DNA of 61,893 nt from Gnetum montanum. Its lineage: Eukaryota > Streptophyta > Gnetopsida > Gnetales > Gnetaceae. The translations under genes and the position numbers were made by a program. The stretch spans positions 368,190 to 430,082 of the forward strand of contig MNCI01007569.1 of the NCBI GenBank assembly GCA_015680685.1, given 5' to 3'. Shown in pieces: positions 22,665 to 33,516 of this stretch (position 1 is the first letter of the stretch; each line of letters begins with the position of its first letter). The notes below the pieces were generated by a model. That model saw nothing but the letters and a program-made list of their open reading frames with translations, searched no databases and was not told the origin of the DNA.

Positions 22665-22857
22665 AATGTATTTTAAAATACTTACAATGAGGATTAGCTA
22701 CCAAACCCAATCTATCAACTACTATAGATGAAATAACATTTTCTTGGGCTCCCTCATCAATCAAAATGTGAATCCATTCCCCACTAAGAAAACATCTAGC
22801 CCTAATCTGAAATAATAATTTTCTAGTAGGATGGTCTCCTTTATTCACATTTCCCAT
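22665..22857 (-). pseudogene. chromovirus retropepsin-like protease fragment
   Basis: The minus-strand frame shows LLFQIRARCFLSGEWIHILI, then DEGAQENVIS and VVDRLGLVANPHCKYFKI, the layout of RVP-type aspartic proteases of gypsy elements. The catalytic D-S/T-G is D-E-G here. The match stops near 22665 where the inserted block begins. Confidence 0.65.
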
Positions 22858-22869
22858 GAATGCACAAGA

Positions 22870-24290
22870 ATTTAGTTTAAAAACCTCCTTAATCTTGGGA
22901 GTATTAAGATTACCTCACTAAAGAGCTTGGCTAGTTGTCTCCTTCGCTTTCATGAGTTGCACATCCTTGACCTTGGCTTTCTTTAGAAGTAGATATTTCC
23001 ATAACTTGTGTTCCCATTTTCCACACTTGAAACACTAAATCTTGAATGATTTTTTGTTGTAACCCTTGCCTTCCTTACCTTGGTTCTTCTTGGCTTTGCC
23101 TTTCTCATCATCCTTCTTTGTCTTCTTGTCATGACTATCATTTTTTCCTTTAGATTTGAACTTGGATCCCTTGTTCTTCCCCTTTAAAGCTTATTTGCTT
23201 TTGTTTTCATTATATTATATTTTTTTCTCTACTTTAAGGGCCAAATTATAAGCCTCATCAAGAGTTTGTGACTCATAGAATGACAACTCTTGCTAATATG
23301 TCATTTTAAGACCTCCAAGAAATATTGAAGCTTATTCATACTCCTCCCAATTTACCTTAGCTTGATGGAATAGTTCACAAAATTTGATGTAAAAATACTT
23401 GACATCTTTGTCACCTTGCTTTAGGAATTTAACCTTCATGATCATCTCTTACATTTGTCAAGAATATTTAAATTTTCTCTTTAACATGTATTTCACTAGA
23501 TTCTAATCTTTGGTAGGTTGAAAATTTTTCCTTTCATGAATTTAAGATTCCCTTTTCCATCAAGTAGAAGTCATATATTCTTATATGGATTTAGCAATTG
23601 GTACCTTTAATTGATTTGGTACCTCTTCCAACTCAAAATGCTTGTCAAGTGTCTTCACCCAAATTACAAAAAGTGTTACTACCATCTACACTATTAAAAG
23701 TATTTAGTTATATGTATAACCCTTTTCCATTAGTAGAAGTCATATATTCTTAGATGGATTTAGCAATTGGTACCTTTAATTGATTTGGTACCTCTTTCAA
23801 CTCAAAACTCTTGTCAAGTATCTTCAACCAAATTACAAAAGTATTACTACTACACTATTGAAAGTCTTTAGTTATATGTATAGAAGTCTAGCAGCATTTT
23901 TAAATACTCTAGCAAGCCTTCCTTCATGCTCATCATCAAGCTTGCCATAAGAAGAAGTTGATGCTATTGATGAAGCTCTCAAAAATTTGATCTAAGGAAG
24001 TGGATACCCTTCGATTGGAATCTTTGGCTGATGGATTCCAACACTATCATAGTTAGAATGTCCTTTCTCATAATCTTCTCCCCCTCCACTAGGTTGAGAA
24101 ACTTCTTCATCATTGTTTGAACATGAATGCTCATCATCTCCATGAGTTTGAATATGGATAGGGCCTACATTCCTATCTACCTTGGCACTAATCTCATCCA
24201 ATCAATCAACCATTAATTGAAAGGTATATTTTATGCTCTCAATGTCTTGGTCTAGGGTTTGAACTCTTTTCTTCTTAGGTGCCATCTAAA
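22870..24290 (-). pseudogene. chromovirus gag relic with worn zinc knuckle
   Basis: The minus-strand reading from about 24290 includes an acidic N-terminal part (open frame 23992-24201, 69 codons, Glu/Asp/Ser/Gly-rich). It ends with a zinc-knuckle block near 23030 (CFKCGKWEHKLWKY) in which the last Cys of CX2CX4HX4C is Tyr. A basic Lys-rich tail follows (about 23050-23200). A near-identical internal duplication of about 140 bp lies at 23540-23680 and 23720-23860. Confidence 0.6.
23540..23880. repeat. local tandem duplication inside gag
   Basis: 'gtagaagtcatatattctta' with the following 'tggatttagcaattggtacc', 'ttaattgatttggtacctct' and 'cttgtcaagt' occurs twice, about 175 bp apart (near 23565 and 23743). 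The second copy is only slightly diverged, so the duplication is fairly recent. Confidence 0.75.
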
Positions 24291-24337
24291 ATTTAAAAAA
24301 AGTTACAACCAAATTCCAAGCAATAACCAACATAACT

Positions 24338-24348
24338 CTCTAATACCA
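24338..24348 (-). other. Primer binding site of the chromovirus (Met-tRNA type)
   Basis: The minus strand reads TGGTATTAGAG just downstream of the 5' LTR, separated by a short 'TGATCTAGTGTTAT' spacer. It is close to TGGTATCAGAG. Confidence 0.6.
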
Positions 24349-24362
24349 ATAACACTAGATCA

Positions 24363-25239
24363 TGTTCATTCCAATTTTCTTCAACCTTTCAAATCCCACT
24401 AAATCAAAATATTATGAAAGATAATTTGAATTTGCTAGAAAACAAGAAAACTATATATCCTAAATTAATGTAAAGAATATTACAAATCAATGGTTCCACA
24501 CCTTGCAACAACACCATAGACCACTTATAAAGACTCAAAAATATTACAGAGCATGAGGCTCTACAACAACACAATTATTATTCTTAATGCAAGATAATCA
24601 AATAAGACCTCTCCCAAAAACACAACATTGAGATCAAAACAAACATAAGCACCTAAGAGACATAAGGCTAAACATACATCCAATTGACCACCGAGCTACA
24701 TACACAATCATGCACTCTCACAATGTGATCTCATGACACTCTTCCATCTACTCATACATGAAACAACAATAATATTTATTGAAAATTAATAACAAGAAAC
24801 CTAGAAACCTTTCTTCAAGATCAACTTGAAGATTCCTAGCTATTTCTATCTTTTCTCATCTTATTTTGGCTATCTCCTAACTTGGAATTGCTAACTCAAA
24901 ATCTTTCCTAGTTGTACAAGTCATCTTTAGGCTTTTTCATGATGTCTCATTATCATCTTCAACTTACAAGAGAGACATCTCATCAACTTGGAAGACATCT
25001 CTAATGCAATTGGGACATCTCCACTTGGATGAGATGTCTTACCTAAGCCATCTCCAATTAGGAAGAGATGTCTTCTCATCATCTCAGACATCTACTTCAC
25101 TTCCCAAACATCTACTATGAAGGCTCAAGTCTCAACCAAATTGTTCCTTGATCTTACAAGATGTCTCCAAAGCCTACAAAACCTATAAAAATTACCTATA
25201 AGGAGGAAAAAGATGATTAAAATAGGTGTCCCTACACCA
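24363..25239 (-). repeat. 5' LTR of the chromovirus
   Basis: This 877-bp repeat is the partner of the interrupted 3' LTR. It contains a series of 'gagacatct', 'agatgtct' and 'ggacatctcc' motifs (about 24960-25170) in direct and inverted orientation, and ends ...CCTACACCA on the plus strand. Confidence 0.8.
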
Positions 25240-25464
25240 CAATACAGTCACTACACATCATGCTACAGGTACTCACTAACTAATACTAAGTTTTACAACT
25301 ACAAACTGATAAAGATTTTTTTTCCTAAATGACCAAATGGTGTCATAAATATAATAGATGGCACATTTATATAGGAATTTATTGACATTATATCAACATT
25401 GATATGTAGACATAGTAGTGTCAACATAGTAAATGAAATTATTATTCATCAAATATATTTAATT

Positions 25465-25545
25465 TTTAAGCATAGTTGTTGACTAGTTGGTTAGCTCACA
25501 TTGCTTTATACTTGAACTTACTAGGTTTAAAGCTTGCCTAGAGAC
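25465..25545 (+). repeat. tRNA-like SINE relic
   Basis: 'gactagttggttagctcac' resembles a pol III box A, and 'aggtttaaagcttgcct' about 35 bp later resembles a worn box B (GGTTCGAATCC). There is no tRNA fold with a CCA-ready stem, so it is a SINE or tRNA relic, not a gene. Confidence 0.4.
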
Positions 25546-25639
25546 ATTTTTTTAAACATATTTCTAATTATGGTTAATTATTAAGAAAATTATAAGATTA
25601 TTTCAACTAGCTAATAGATATATATTATAAATATATAAC

Positions 25640-25740
25640 TAAACTAGTTTGGAAATGCCAAGTTATAGGTTCAATTTTGGTAAGTAATTATAAGTTATAA
25701 AGTTTTAATTGGATCATTTGTCTTAGGCATAAAAATTGTT
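25640..25740 (+). repeat. SINE relic, right half
   Basis: 'aagttataggttcaattttggtaag' followed by 'taagttataaagttttaattgg' matches the SINE split at 51904/54871, both around the box-B-like site and in the tail. The left half is too worn to place. Confidence 0.5.
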
Positions 25741-26259
25741 AAAAAAAATATTTCAGGTTTTAACTAATCCCTCCCTTTGCACATCCTCCTATAAGCTAGG
25801 TACATAGCCATTGTCTAAATAAAATACAATACATATATTACAATAAAGCAAGTCCACAATGTGGTACTCAAGTTACTCTTTCATTAAACATTTTCTTAGT
25901 TAGGGCTTGAGACTAACCCTTCATGTAAGTGACTATCACCTATCCTTTTTTAACTCTCCTAAGTTCTTACTATCAAGCTCATGCATATTTTGCAATATAA
26001 TTTCTTATTGTAAGTGCCCCTTAAATTCATGGATAGTATTAAGTTATTTGATCTTTTTTATTATAGCTCTTTTATGTTATTTTTTCAAGGCATGATAATA
26101 GATGAAGGTGCTTTCCCTATTGTAAATCCTAGATGTCACATTATCTTTCATGCCATATAATAGTTCTCATTGAAATGTTTTCTTTCACTTGGTTTTTTTC
26201 TCTAGTGCTAGGGTTTTGTTAATAAAATTATTTTCTCCTAAATTTTCTTTTCCTAATAG

Positions 26260-27190
26260 AAGATTCTAAATTACTCTTAGCTTCTTTTTTCAATGTAGAA
26301 ATTATTAACAAGATGCCTACTTTTGTTATGTCTAATGAACTATATACTTCATTGGTTGCAAATTTACATCATGATATATGTTTATTCAAATTTTGGATTA
26401 CCTATCTCGAAATTAGGGTTATTCTAATGTTCTATATTTTGTCAATTTATATAATCTTCTATTAAATTTTTACAAATACAAATATCAAAGTACTAGTCTT
26501 ATCAATCCTATCAACCATATGGAATCTATTTCCAAACCATATATTTCATATAATTATTTTTTATTGAAATTAATATTCTTAATCATGAAAATGAATTAGT
26601 ATTCCAAACAGACCAAAAGACTTATGTTTAGCCAAGTACATATTATACTCTTCCTAACTCATGCAACTTTTTATCTTTATCAAGAAAATTTATTAAATAC
26701 ATATCCACTTTATTTAGAAAATAGAGGAGAGAATATGTTAAAGTTGTGAAAAGGGGAAAACAAGATGATGTAGAGAATTAAAGAAATCAAGTTTAAGCTT
26801 AGTAGAGAAAAATATGTTAAAGTCGAAGATAAAAAAGACAATAGATAGAAAGATATTAGTAGTAGAAAAACCAAAGAAGATAGAAACCTCCATGAATGTT
26901 TTTACTACTATTGTAGGGTGTGTTGATATGACATATTCATCTTCATTTAACAACAATAATGTTAACTCAAAGAAATCATAAATAATGTTAATAAGTAACC
27001 TATAGTTGATCATAGTAGTTTTTAACCTAGTTATTTTTTCAAATGACAAAGAAATGATGAAAGCACGTCATTCAATACAAATAAGGTTACTACTTCATCA
27101 TAATTCCTACCTCAAATCCTTTTGTCATTTTTATATTTAGAGATAGATTTTAAAAGGGATGTAAATGTTCTTAACTTTGTTACTAAAAAT
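26260..27190. repeat. repeat R, copy 1
   Basis: It shares an ordered set of blocks with 27960-28130 plus 51067-51845: 'ttcaatgtagaaatt', 'tcaaattttggattaccta', the 'gaaaaatatgttaaagt' and 'gaagat' blocks, and 'atgaatgtttttacta'. This is an old dispersed repeat of unknown class. The 103-codon minus-strand frame inside it is AT-rich chance. Confidence 0.5.
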
Positions 27191-27194
27191 TAAT

Positions 27195-27260
27195 CATTAA
27201 CAATGAGCTATTAGCCTACTAGTAAGACTCTTCATTTTAAAGCTAAGTGAGTGAATAAGA
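27195..27260 (+). repeat. SINE-like tRNA-related block
   Basis: 'gagctattagcctactagtaagactcttcattttaaag' matches 'gaggggttagcccagtggtaagactcttaatttgaaag' at 51850. It carries a worn box A, and box B is not clear. Confidence 0.55.
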
Positions 27261-27959
27261 GCATTACTTAGTTATTGAAACATGCATTACTTTGTGAAAG
27301 AAGTATGCATGAAGAGCACCCCCTAATTGTTCATTGTGTCTAGTGTGTGGAGGGATCCCTTACATCATAAATTGGAAGTAGGGCTAGTGGAGATGAGTCT
27401 ATCTCTTATATCCTAGTAACCCATCAACTAGCGATGCATGCGCCTTATTTTAACTGAGCCAAGGATCAATTTCCTACTCTATGTTATGTGTTTTATTTTA
27501 GTGCACAACACTAAAAAATGGTGCACAATGATGATGACACTCACTAGTAATTTGATTTTAATTAGATACATCATGACTCATCTATCAAGTTGCTCTTTAA
27601 CAATGACTACTTTAGAGCGAATCAAGTATTTGACAATGTATTCAAGCCTAGCATCAACAATAGCAATGCACTACATTTATTACAAATGATTAGTGGGCAT
27701 TCACCACTAACAGTTATTTTGGTCACCTTGGTGGGTTGCTTATGTTTCCATTGTATTAAGTGGCAAGTAGCTTTCTCTTCTTTTCTTTATTTTTTAACAT
27801 CAATTATGAGGTTGTATAGTTAAATAAACATATTTATAATTGATAATATTTGCTTTTATTTTTTTGTATTTTTTAGTAGATTTGATGTTTCTTTAGTGAA
27901 TCCAATTTTTTAATGGATCTAATTTTTTTATCTTCAATTTTTCATTAATAGATCTAATT
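27261..27959. other. spacer
   Basis: Two overlapping plus-strand frames (83 and 77 codons, 27438-27823) show no domain and AT-rich codons. I take them as chance. Confidence 0.4.
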
Positions 27960-28130
27960 TCTCTAAAATTCCCATATGGGGGATTCTATATTACTCCTAA
28001 TTTTATCAAAGAAACTTAAAATTTCTACTTCTTTTATCAATGTATAAATTTCTATTGATTCTAAAAATGCATATTTACAAGCTAGAAAGAAGTTATGATT
28101 TCTTATTCTCCTAATATTATTGCAACTAAG
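27960..28130. repeat. repeat R, copy 2, left part
   Basis: 'gattctatattactcctaa' and 'tcaatgtataaatttct' match repeat R copy 1. The copy is split by the 23-kb insertion and resumes at 51067. Confidence 0.5.
28126..28130. repeat. target-site duplication CTAAG (left)
   Basis: CTAAG abuts the terminal TGTTGG at 28131 and recurs at 51062-51066. Confidence 0.85.
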
Positions 28131-29301
28131 TGTTGGCAACTGTTTGGGATCACCAACATTAGGGACCTTCGTGTCTCAAGATTGGGGTCATGGAATGCGA
28201 AAGTATTCTTCAAATAGGATTTAAGTGCTTGTTGGTCTCTAGCAACACCAAGGCCCAAATACATCCATATAGACTTAGTGGTTATGAAATGAACTAAACG
28301 TGAGTATGTGTTTACTATTGTGATTTTCAAAATGGTTAAGTTATTTATAATACTATAATTGGATGCCATAAAAGAAATTCTACTAACTTTGTCAAATACT
28401 ATGAGTTGTTGAATATTCCTATTTTGTCCAGTCACTTAGTCTATATAGTCCCTATAGTATGTTACTTGTAATAATTAAAATTTTGCAAAAACATTTGAGC
28501 ACAATTTTTTCAATCTACTCCTAATTTTCCCTAGAGAGAAAATTTCATAAGAAAATTAGAAATAGAGCAAGATTCAATGGACTTATAAAGAAAAAGAAAA
28601 GAAAAAAAATTTGTGTAAAATCTCAAATATTTAAGTAACATAAATTGACACCAGGAAATACTTCACAATAAAGCTATTTCAATTCAATCTAACTACAAAC
28701 CCTCCAAGCTCAACAAGAAATTTCATAAAAAATAATCTTATTATACTACCAAGAATGTTGTGTAAATAATAAAGTACGAGCTTCTATTTTGACTAGTTAA
28801 TAGTTGTTGAGAATTACATTCAACAAAGCCTTCAAAAAAATTTGACAATTTTGGGATTGAAATACCAAGGTAATACACTTTAAAATAATGAAGCTATTTC
28901 AGTCATCTCAAAATACCAAAGATTTTCTTGGATCCCCTATGCTTAAAATAGGCAATTTCATTAAGACATTACTAGTAAATTTATTTAAAGGTTTTTCAAC
29001 AACGTAATCTCTTCTATGAAAAACCTTAATAGAAGTATAATATTGCGCAAAAATAGAGCTATAAAAGCAACCTAGAAAAATCCCAAAATTAAATGCCAAG
29101 CACAATACTATCTAAACTATTAGCTAAGTAACTAAAATAAAATGAAAAGGAATAAACTCATACGATTAAAACAAAGAAGCTGAATTGATGCCTTTAGCAA
29201 GCCATGCTTTACAAGAAATCATTAATATCCTTCAAAGTTGCTTCTTCCCAATTCCTCTCTGCCCCTCCTTCCCTTCCTTATTTTCAATGCTACCCTTGAA
29301 G

Positions 29302-29312
29302 CCTTTTTATAG
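29302..29312 (-). promoter_or_regulatory. LTR TATA box
   Basis: The minus strand reads CTATAAAAAGGCTTCAAGG, the same as in the other LTRs of the family. Confidence 0.65.
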
Positions 29313-29689
29313 TGGTTTTGGGTAGTTACAATAATCATGAGAAGTTAAGGGTATTACAAATATCTAAGGAAATTAATTTATAACCACCCTAGAAGTTATA
29401 ACTTCCATAGGAACTTATTAGAAATTTGAGCTATGGTTGCCAAGTGTTTTCTTAGCAACAAATATCATGGTGATTACCATATGAAATTACAAAAATTAGA
29501 GAAATACATGCCATAGTTGGAAAGTGTCTCATTACAAAAAATAGTTATTTGTGGAAAATTTTAATTCCCAAAAAAAATTAAATTTACCAAATATTTATAA
29601 ATCCGTTATTTCTTGAACTATAAATCTTACCCTCTTTTTATATTTAAAAGTTTGGCAAATGTATTTTTTAGAAGAAATATTTTATGATG

Positions 29690-30240
29690 AAGGTCATATA
29701 TCTTTGATGCCATGTGCATTTACACATCCATGTTTGATGTATTATTGTTTGAAAGAGTACACAGGTCTTGTAGCCATTGTGCCATGGACCACGTGGCCTT
29801 CATTCCACATCAAGAGGTGGTTTTGCCATGTGCCTCGCATTGCTTCACATTTGTTGTCATTTCTCCCAACAACAATAGATGCTCTCGATTCCTTTGCCAA
29901 TGGAGTCTTAAAATCATGCCTTTGGCATCCATGGTTGATTTTGCACTTGATCTCCCATCAACAGTGGCATAGGAGTAGTAGCATTATTATTGCCCACCTA
30001 TGCCATCGATGGATAAGCTACTTCTATAAAAATGTCGACTATACACTTCCATTGCCTTTGTGGTTGTCTTCCCACTACATCTTATGCCCTATTTCATTTC
30101 CACAACAAGCCCTACATTCCACGTTAATCTTTGGGTTCATCATGAAGCATTTTCATTCTACCATCTAGGACACTGGTTCTAAAAGGGTTTCTTGTCTATG
30201 CTATCTTCAACATCATCATGGTAGTAGTGGCCCTCCAAAC
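29690..30240. pseudogene. captured gene-like segment of unknown origin in the 3' LTR
   Basis: This GC-richer block has a 169-codon plus-strand frame at 29659-30168. The same block is at 49610-50170 in the other LTR, and part of it (TTIDALDSFANGVLKSCL, about 29865-29930) resembles TTDVPESFAATVLLACFQ at 53590-53650 in the solo LTR. Near 30165-30240 another frame gives a hydrophobic stretch (FLVYAIFNIIMVVVALQTLV). The donor was not recognised and the true strand is uncertain. Confidence 0.45.
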
Positions 30241-31063
30241 CCTAGTCACAGTTTGATTGCCGTAAAAGATATAATATTCTACATAAATCTAGGTTCATTA
30301 AAACTAAGATTTATTAATGTTTACTGCCTTCACATGTTGCTTGTCTTGGAATTTTTTTCTCTTATGATTTTGCTATGGTTCTATAACTACCTCATTGATA
30401 TAATTTCATCTGCTTTTTCCTTTACTTTATTTCATGAATCAACTGTCAACACAGAAGCTTAATTTTTCAGAGCATTTTCTTCCAAGTTGCAAAACCTATG
30501 CATATTTTCTTCCAAGCAACCTTGCTAACTGTAGTAATAATCTATCATTTATAAAACAACTCCTAAGTGGAAGAACTTTCAACATTATCTCTATTTCTTG
30601 AAGGCTGAAATATCACCAAACACTTGATAGGCCTATGCAAAACCATTTTGTATAGGGAATAAAATACCTTGTTCATTCCACCGGTTTGATGATGTTCATA
30701 GACATGAATTCCACTATGAAAGCTCATAACGTTTACACAAGAAAAAATACCAATTTTACAACCTTTGGCTTGCCATTAATCTTTCATAAATTTCATAATC
30801 TAAACCTTTGTTTTCTCTACCTTGAAATTATAAATACTTAAGACTAAAATGTGCAACCTTGAAGATACTTCCCATTCATTTTCTCCTCAACATTGTTCAT
30901 GATTTAATCATGCTTCATATTATTGCTCTTAAGTAAATAATCTAACTCTTTGTGTGCTAGCATGTTATCTTCCAATAACTAGTAGAAATTAAATTGTGCA
31001 ACTTAATCTTCATCATGATCTTAAGGAAAAATTGCTCCATTAAATGGTGTAAATGTGACAACA

Positions 31064-31085
31064 TTTCTCACCCCTCTCTTTGCAC
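31064..31085 (-). other. Polypurine tract of the Tat-like element
   Basis: The minus strand reads AAAGAGAGGGGTGAGAAA directly before the LTR start TGTTGTCAC. Confidence 0.75.
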
Positions 31086-31252
31086 ATTAGAAAAGAAACA
31101 TAAATTTTATTGGAAACTAATTTCATGCCTTTTTTACATAGAAAAAAAGAAATATTTTTTGAGGAAAACTTCCATCAAACTTAAGGTTTGATGAAATAAA
31201 AACCTCACTCCTAATAAAACTAGGAAATTGTACAAACAAAGCTTTATACAAA

Positions 31253-31768
31253 CTAATTTGTAAGTGGGAAGAGAATAACTAAAGTAACTCTTTTAGGGAT
31301 TCTCATATTGTGAATCCTCTCATATGTAATTTTAGTAGTGATGAATGCTCTTCTTTTCTCTTCTTTCCTAGTTGAAGCCTCAACTTGGTCTTCACCCTTT
31401 TCTTCAACAACTATCTTTGTCTCTTTTTGATCCAACTCTTTGGCTACTAATTTTTGAGGTTCTTCACAACTAGTTGCTTTTGTGTCTTGGGACATGAAAG
31501 CCTCTTCCCAAGAATCATCTTTATTGGACTCTCCTTGTTATTGCACTTGGGTGGTGCATTCATGAAAGCTTCCCCAAACATTGGAATTTATAGAGAGTTC
31601 CGCACTGAGAAATCTAAACTCATCTAAAAGCCAAAGTAAGATAAGACTTTCACTAGATGCTCCATGAGCAATTGCCTTAAAATAGGCTCTCAAGACATGC
31701 TCTAGGTGGCATCCTGTAACATATGGGATAAAAGGCCTTCTTGCTACCATCTCTCCAAGAACCATCAT
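31253..31768 (-). pseudogene. extra 3' ORF of the Tat-like element, copy 1 (one in-frame stop)
   Basis: One frame of 171 codons plus stop lies between integrase and the 3' LTR, interrupted by a single TAA at 31538-31540. It is homologous to the intact 171-codon ORF at 58984-59499. The shared N-terminal part is PFIPYV-GC--EHVL-AY-KA, GAS-E, DEF-FL and SNVW. The middle is acidic (SWEEAFMSQ conserved), and the end shares ITYE, MRIP-RVTL and ILFP. It matches no gag, env or chromodomain that I know. A TATA box lies about 85 bp upstream, suggesting its own transcript. It may be a captured host gene turned element gene, or a lineage-specific accessory protein. Its single lesion contrasts with many in pol. 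Confidence 0.75.
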
Positions 31769-31850
31769 TCTACCTCACACTTAAACACTTTACTTCTTGT
31801 TCTCACTCAAGCATTGAATTGAGAAATGATGTATTTTCAAGCAATTCACA

Positions 31851-31862
31851 TCTCTTTATATA
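31851..31862 (-). promoter_or_regulatory. TATA box upstream of the extra ORF, copy 1
   Basis: The minus strand reads CACTATATAAAGAG, about 85 bp before the ORF's ATG. The second copy has CTATAAAAAGAGG at the matching place (59568-59578). An internal promoter for a 3' gene is inferred. Confidence 0.55.
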
Positions 31863-31869
31863 GTGTAAG

Positions 31870-32380
31870 GTAAATTTAAAATTCTCACCAATTCCACTAA
31901 CCAATTTTGCCACTTAGCCAAACTTATTTAATTTCCATCATCATATGGTTGGCTAATTTAAATTCCATTATCTAGTTGTTGAAATTAATTCATCATTATG
32001 TAGTTATCTAAACCATCACTTCTACTTACACACATCACAAATAATGATTACTTTGAGATAATATAAATTTAATATTTAAATTAAAATTTTATATTTAATA
32101 TTTAAAATAATACTCTAACATATACATATTTTATTATACCATATATACTAACCTAATCATATGTATAGGATACATATATGTTATAGTTATATATGTATAT
32201 ATATTAAATTCTGCATATGTAAAAGTTTATTACTTACTACTATATATACTAAATACTATATAGTTACATACATACATACATACATACATATATACATATT
32301 ACTATATATGTAAGTTGTGGGTATTTGCTCAAAATAATGTTTTATATGTAAAACATTGTACAAAAACTACAATTCCAACC
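31870..32380. other. AT-rich region between integrase and extra ORF
   Basis: Very AT-rich, with TATA-type repeats and a (TACA)n run at about 32264-32292. The equivalent part of copy 2 (59600-59960) is only loosely similar. No gene was seen. Confidence 0.5.
32264..32292 (+). repeat. (TACA)n microsatellite
   Basis: About seven tandem TACA units within the AT-rich stretch. Confidence 0.85.
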
Positions 32381-32399
32381 TACTTCACATCGATAACTT

Positions 32400-33350
32400 G
32401 TATGAATCTTCTGATAATTACTTCTTGATTTGAAATGGACCAATCCATATTGCTGAAAACTTATTTAACTTCTTCATATTCTATAATAATACCAAATCAC
32501 CAACCTCTAAAGTTCTTTTCAAGGCCTTTCTATCAAACGACCTTTTGAGTTGAAAAGCATTCTTTAATAAATTATTCTTATCTCTATCCATTTTAGCTTC
32601 TCTTTTGATGAAAAAGGTCATAAAACTTCTATCTTTATCAATTTTCTCACTATTTTTTTGCACAAAATCTAAGGCCAAACTTATAATCTTGTTTGTAATT
32701 CTAGTGGGCAAACCATAGACCAAGTTATAAGCTGACATTCTAATAGCTTTCTCAAATTTGATATGATCAGTCCATAATGTAGATTGTAAATAATCAAATT
32801 TTTTGGATTCCCATCCACTAACTTTTTAATGTAGGAAATAAGCTTTTTATTTGTAGATTTAGCTAAGCCATTCCCTTGAGGATAATAATTTAAGGAAGAA
32901 AATAGAAAAATGGATTTTTCCAATGCCTATGTTATAAATTCTTTAGATTGAAAAGTAGGTCCATTATTACATATCAACACTTTAGGTAGACCAAAATGAC
33001 TTAGAATCTGATCTTCTAAGAATTTAATCATGTCTTATGCTAAAATTTTTCTTAGAGCCTTTACTTTAGACCATTTAGTAAAGTAATTAGTAGCCATGCA
33101 AATAAACTTATGTCTTGCTCTCAAATGAGTAATTATGCTAATAAAATCTAAGCCCCATTGCTAAAATGGTCTATCTACAATTACCAGTTTTAGGGAATCT
33201 CTAGCGTTTTTGATTTTCAGTCCATGAATTTGACATTCGTAACATCTTTGAATTTTCAAGCTAATATCTTGGTACATAGTAGGCCAATAAAAATCATAGC
33301 AAAGCATATGTTGCATAGTAGACTTAGGAAACTCATAAAACAAATTAGAA
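32400..33350 (-). pseudogene. Tat-like integrase, copy 1, broken
   Basis: The minus-strand reading has the zinc-domain end (MLCYDFYWPTMYQDI, CYECQIHG), the core (WGLDFI, MATNYFTKW, LPKVLICNNGPTF, YYPQGNGLAKSTNK) and the following block with ITWSMVCPLELQTRL/NLVYGLPTRITNKI. The catalytic D-D-E reads N-N-K, so all three acids are lost (Asn in TNYFTKW, Asn in CNNG, Lys in LAKST). Stops and frame changes are few. Integrase joins the element's cDNA to the chromosome; this copy cannot. Confidence 0.75.
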
Positions 33351-33516
33351 TGATCATGGAACTATTTTAAAATGGACTTGACATTATCATTGTGAACACA
33401 TTTCAACAAAACCCCTCTAAAGTCCTTTCTATATAAGATTCGATCTTTAATCATAAATTTATTTGCCTTTTTGAAGAAAGCTCTCTTTTGATTGCAATTA
33501 TGTTTTTTGGAACCTT

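Larger units (their letters stand above)
9358..25239 (-). mobile_element. Ty3/gypsy chromovirus, decayed, with two nested insertions
   Basis: Direct repeats of about 870 bp (24363-25239 and 9358-9848 plus 13199-13570) bound a minus-strand interior with zinc-knuckle gag, RVP-type protease, RT, RNase H and an integrase ending in a chromodomain-like tail. A Met-tRNA-type PBS follows the 5' LTR and a purine tract precedes the 3' LTR. A solo LTR (9849-13193) lies inside the 3' LTR, and an unclassified 6.3-kb segment lies between PR and RT. Without these the element would be about 6 kb, normal for a chromovirus. All genes are broken. Flanking pentamers do not match by eye. Confidence 0.8.
25240..26160. 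other. spacer with tRNA-like SINE relics
   Basis: No coding content. It holds two short tRNA-like stretches, listed separately. The remainder is AT-rich with nothing recognised. Confidence 0.5.
28131..31063 (-). repeat. 3' LTR of the Tat-like element
   Basis: On the minus strand it starts TGTTGTCACATT and ends GTTGCCAACA. A TATA box lies at 29302-29312. It aligns over its whole length with 48053-51061. The segment upstream of the TATA box (about 29650-31030) differs from that in the three other LTRs of the window. Confidence 0.9.

Noticed and set aside
26738-27049. 103-codon minus-strand frame as a membrane protein
   Set aside because: Phe/Ile/Leu-rich because of AT-rich DNA. The homologous repeat R copy at 51610-51840 does not keep the frame.
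29659-30168. 169-codon plus-strand open frame, one of the longest in the window
   Set aside because: It lies in the U3 of a retrotransposon LTR. The partner LTR (49610-50170) has the frame broken, and the residue pattern is Trp/His/Leu-rich without a domain. I kept it only as captured sequence of unknown strand.
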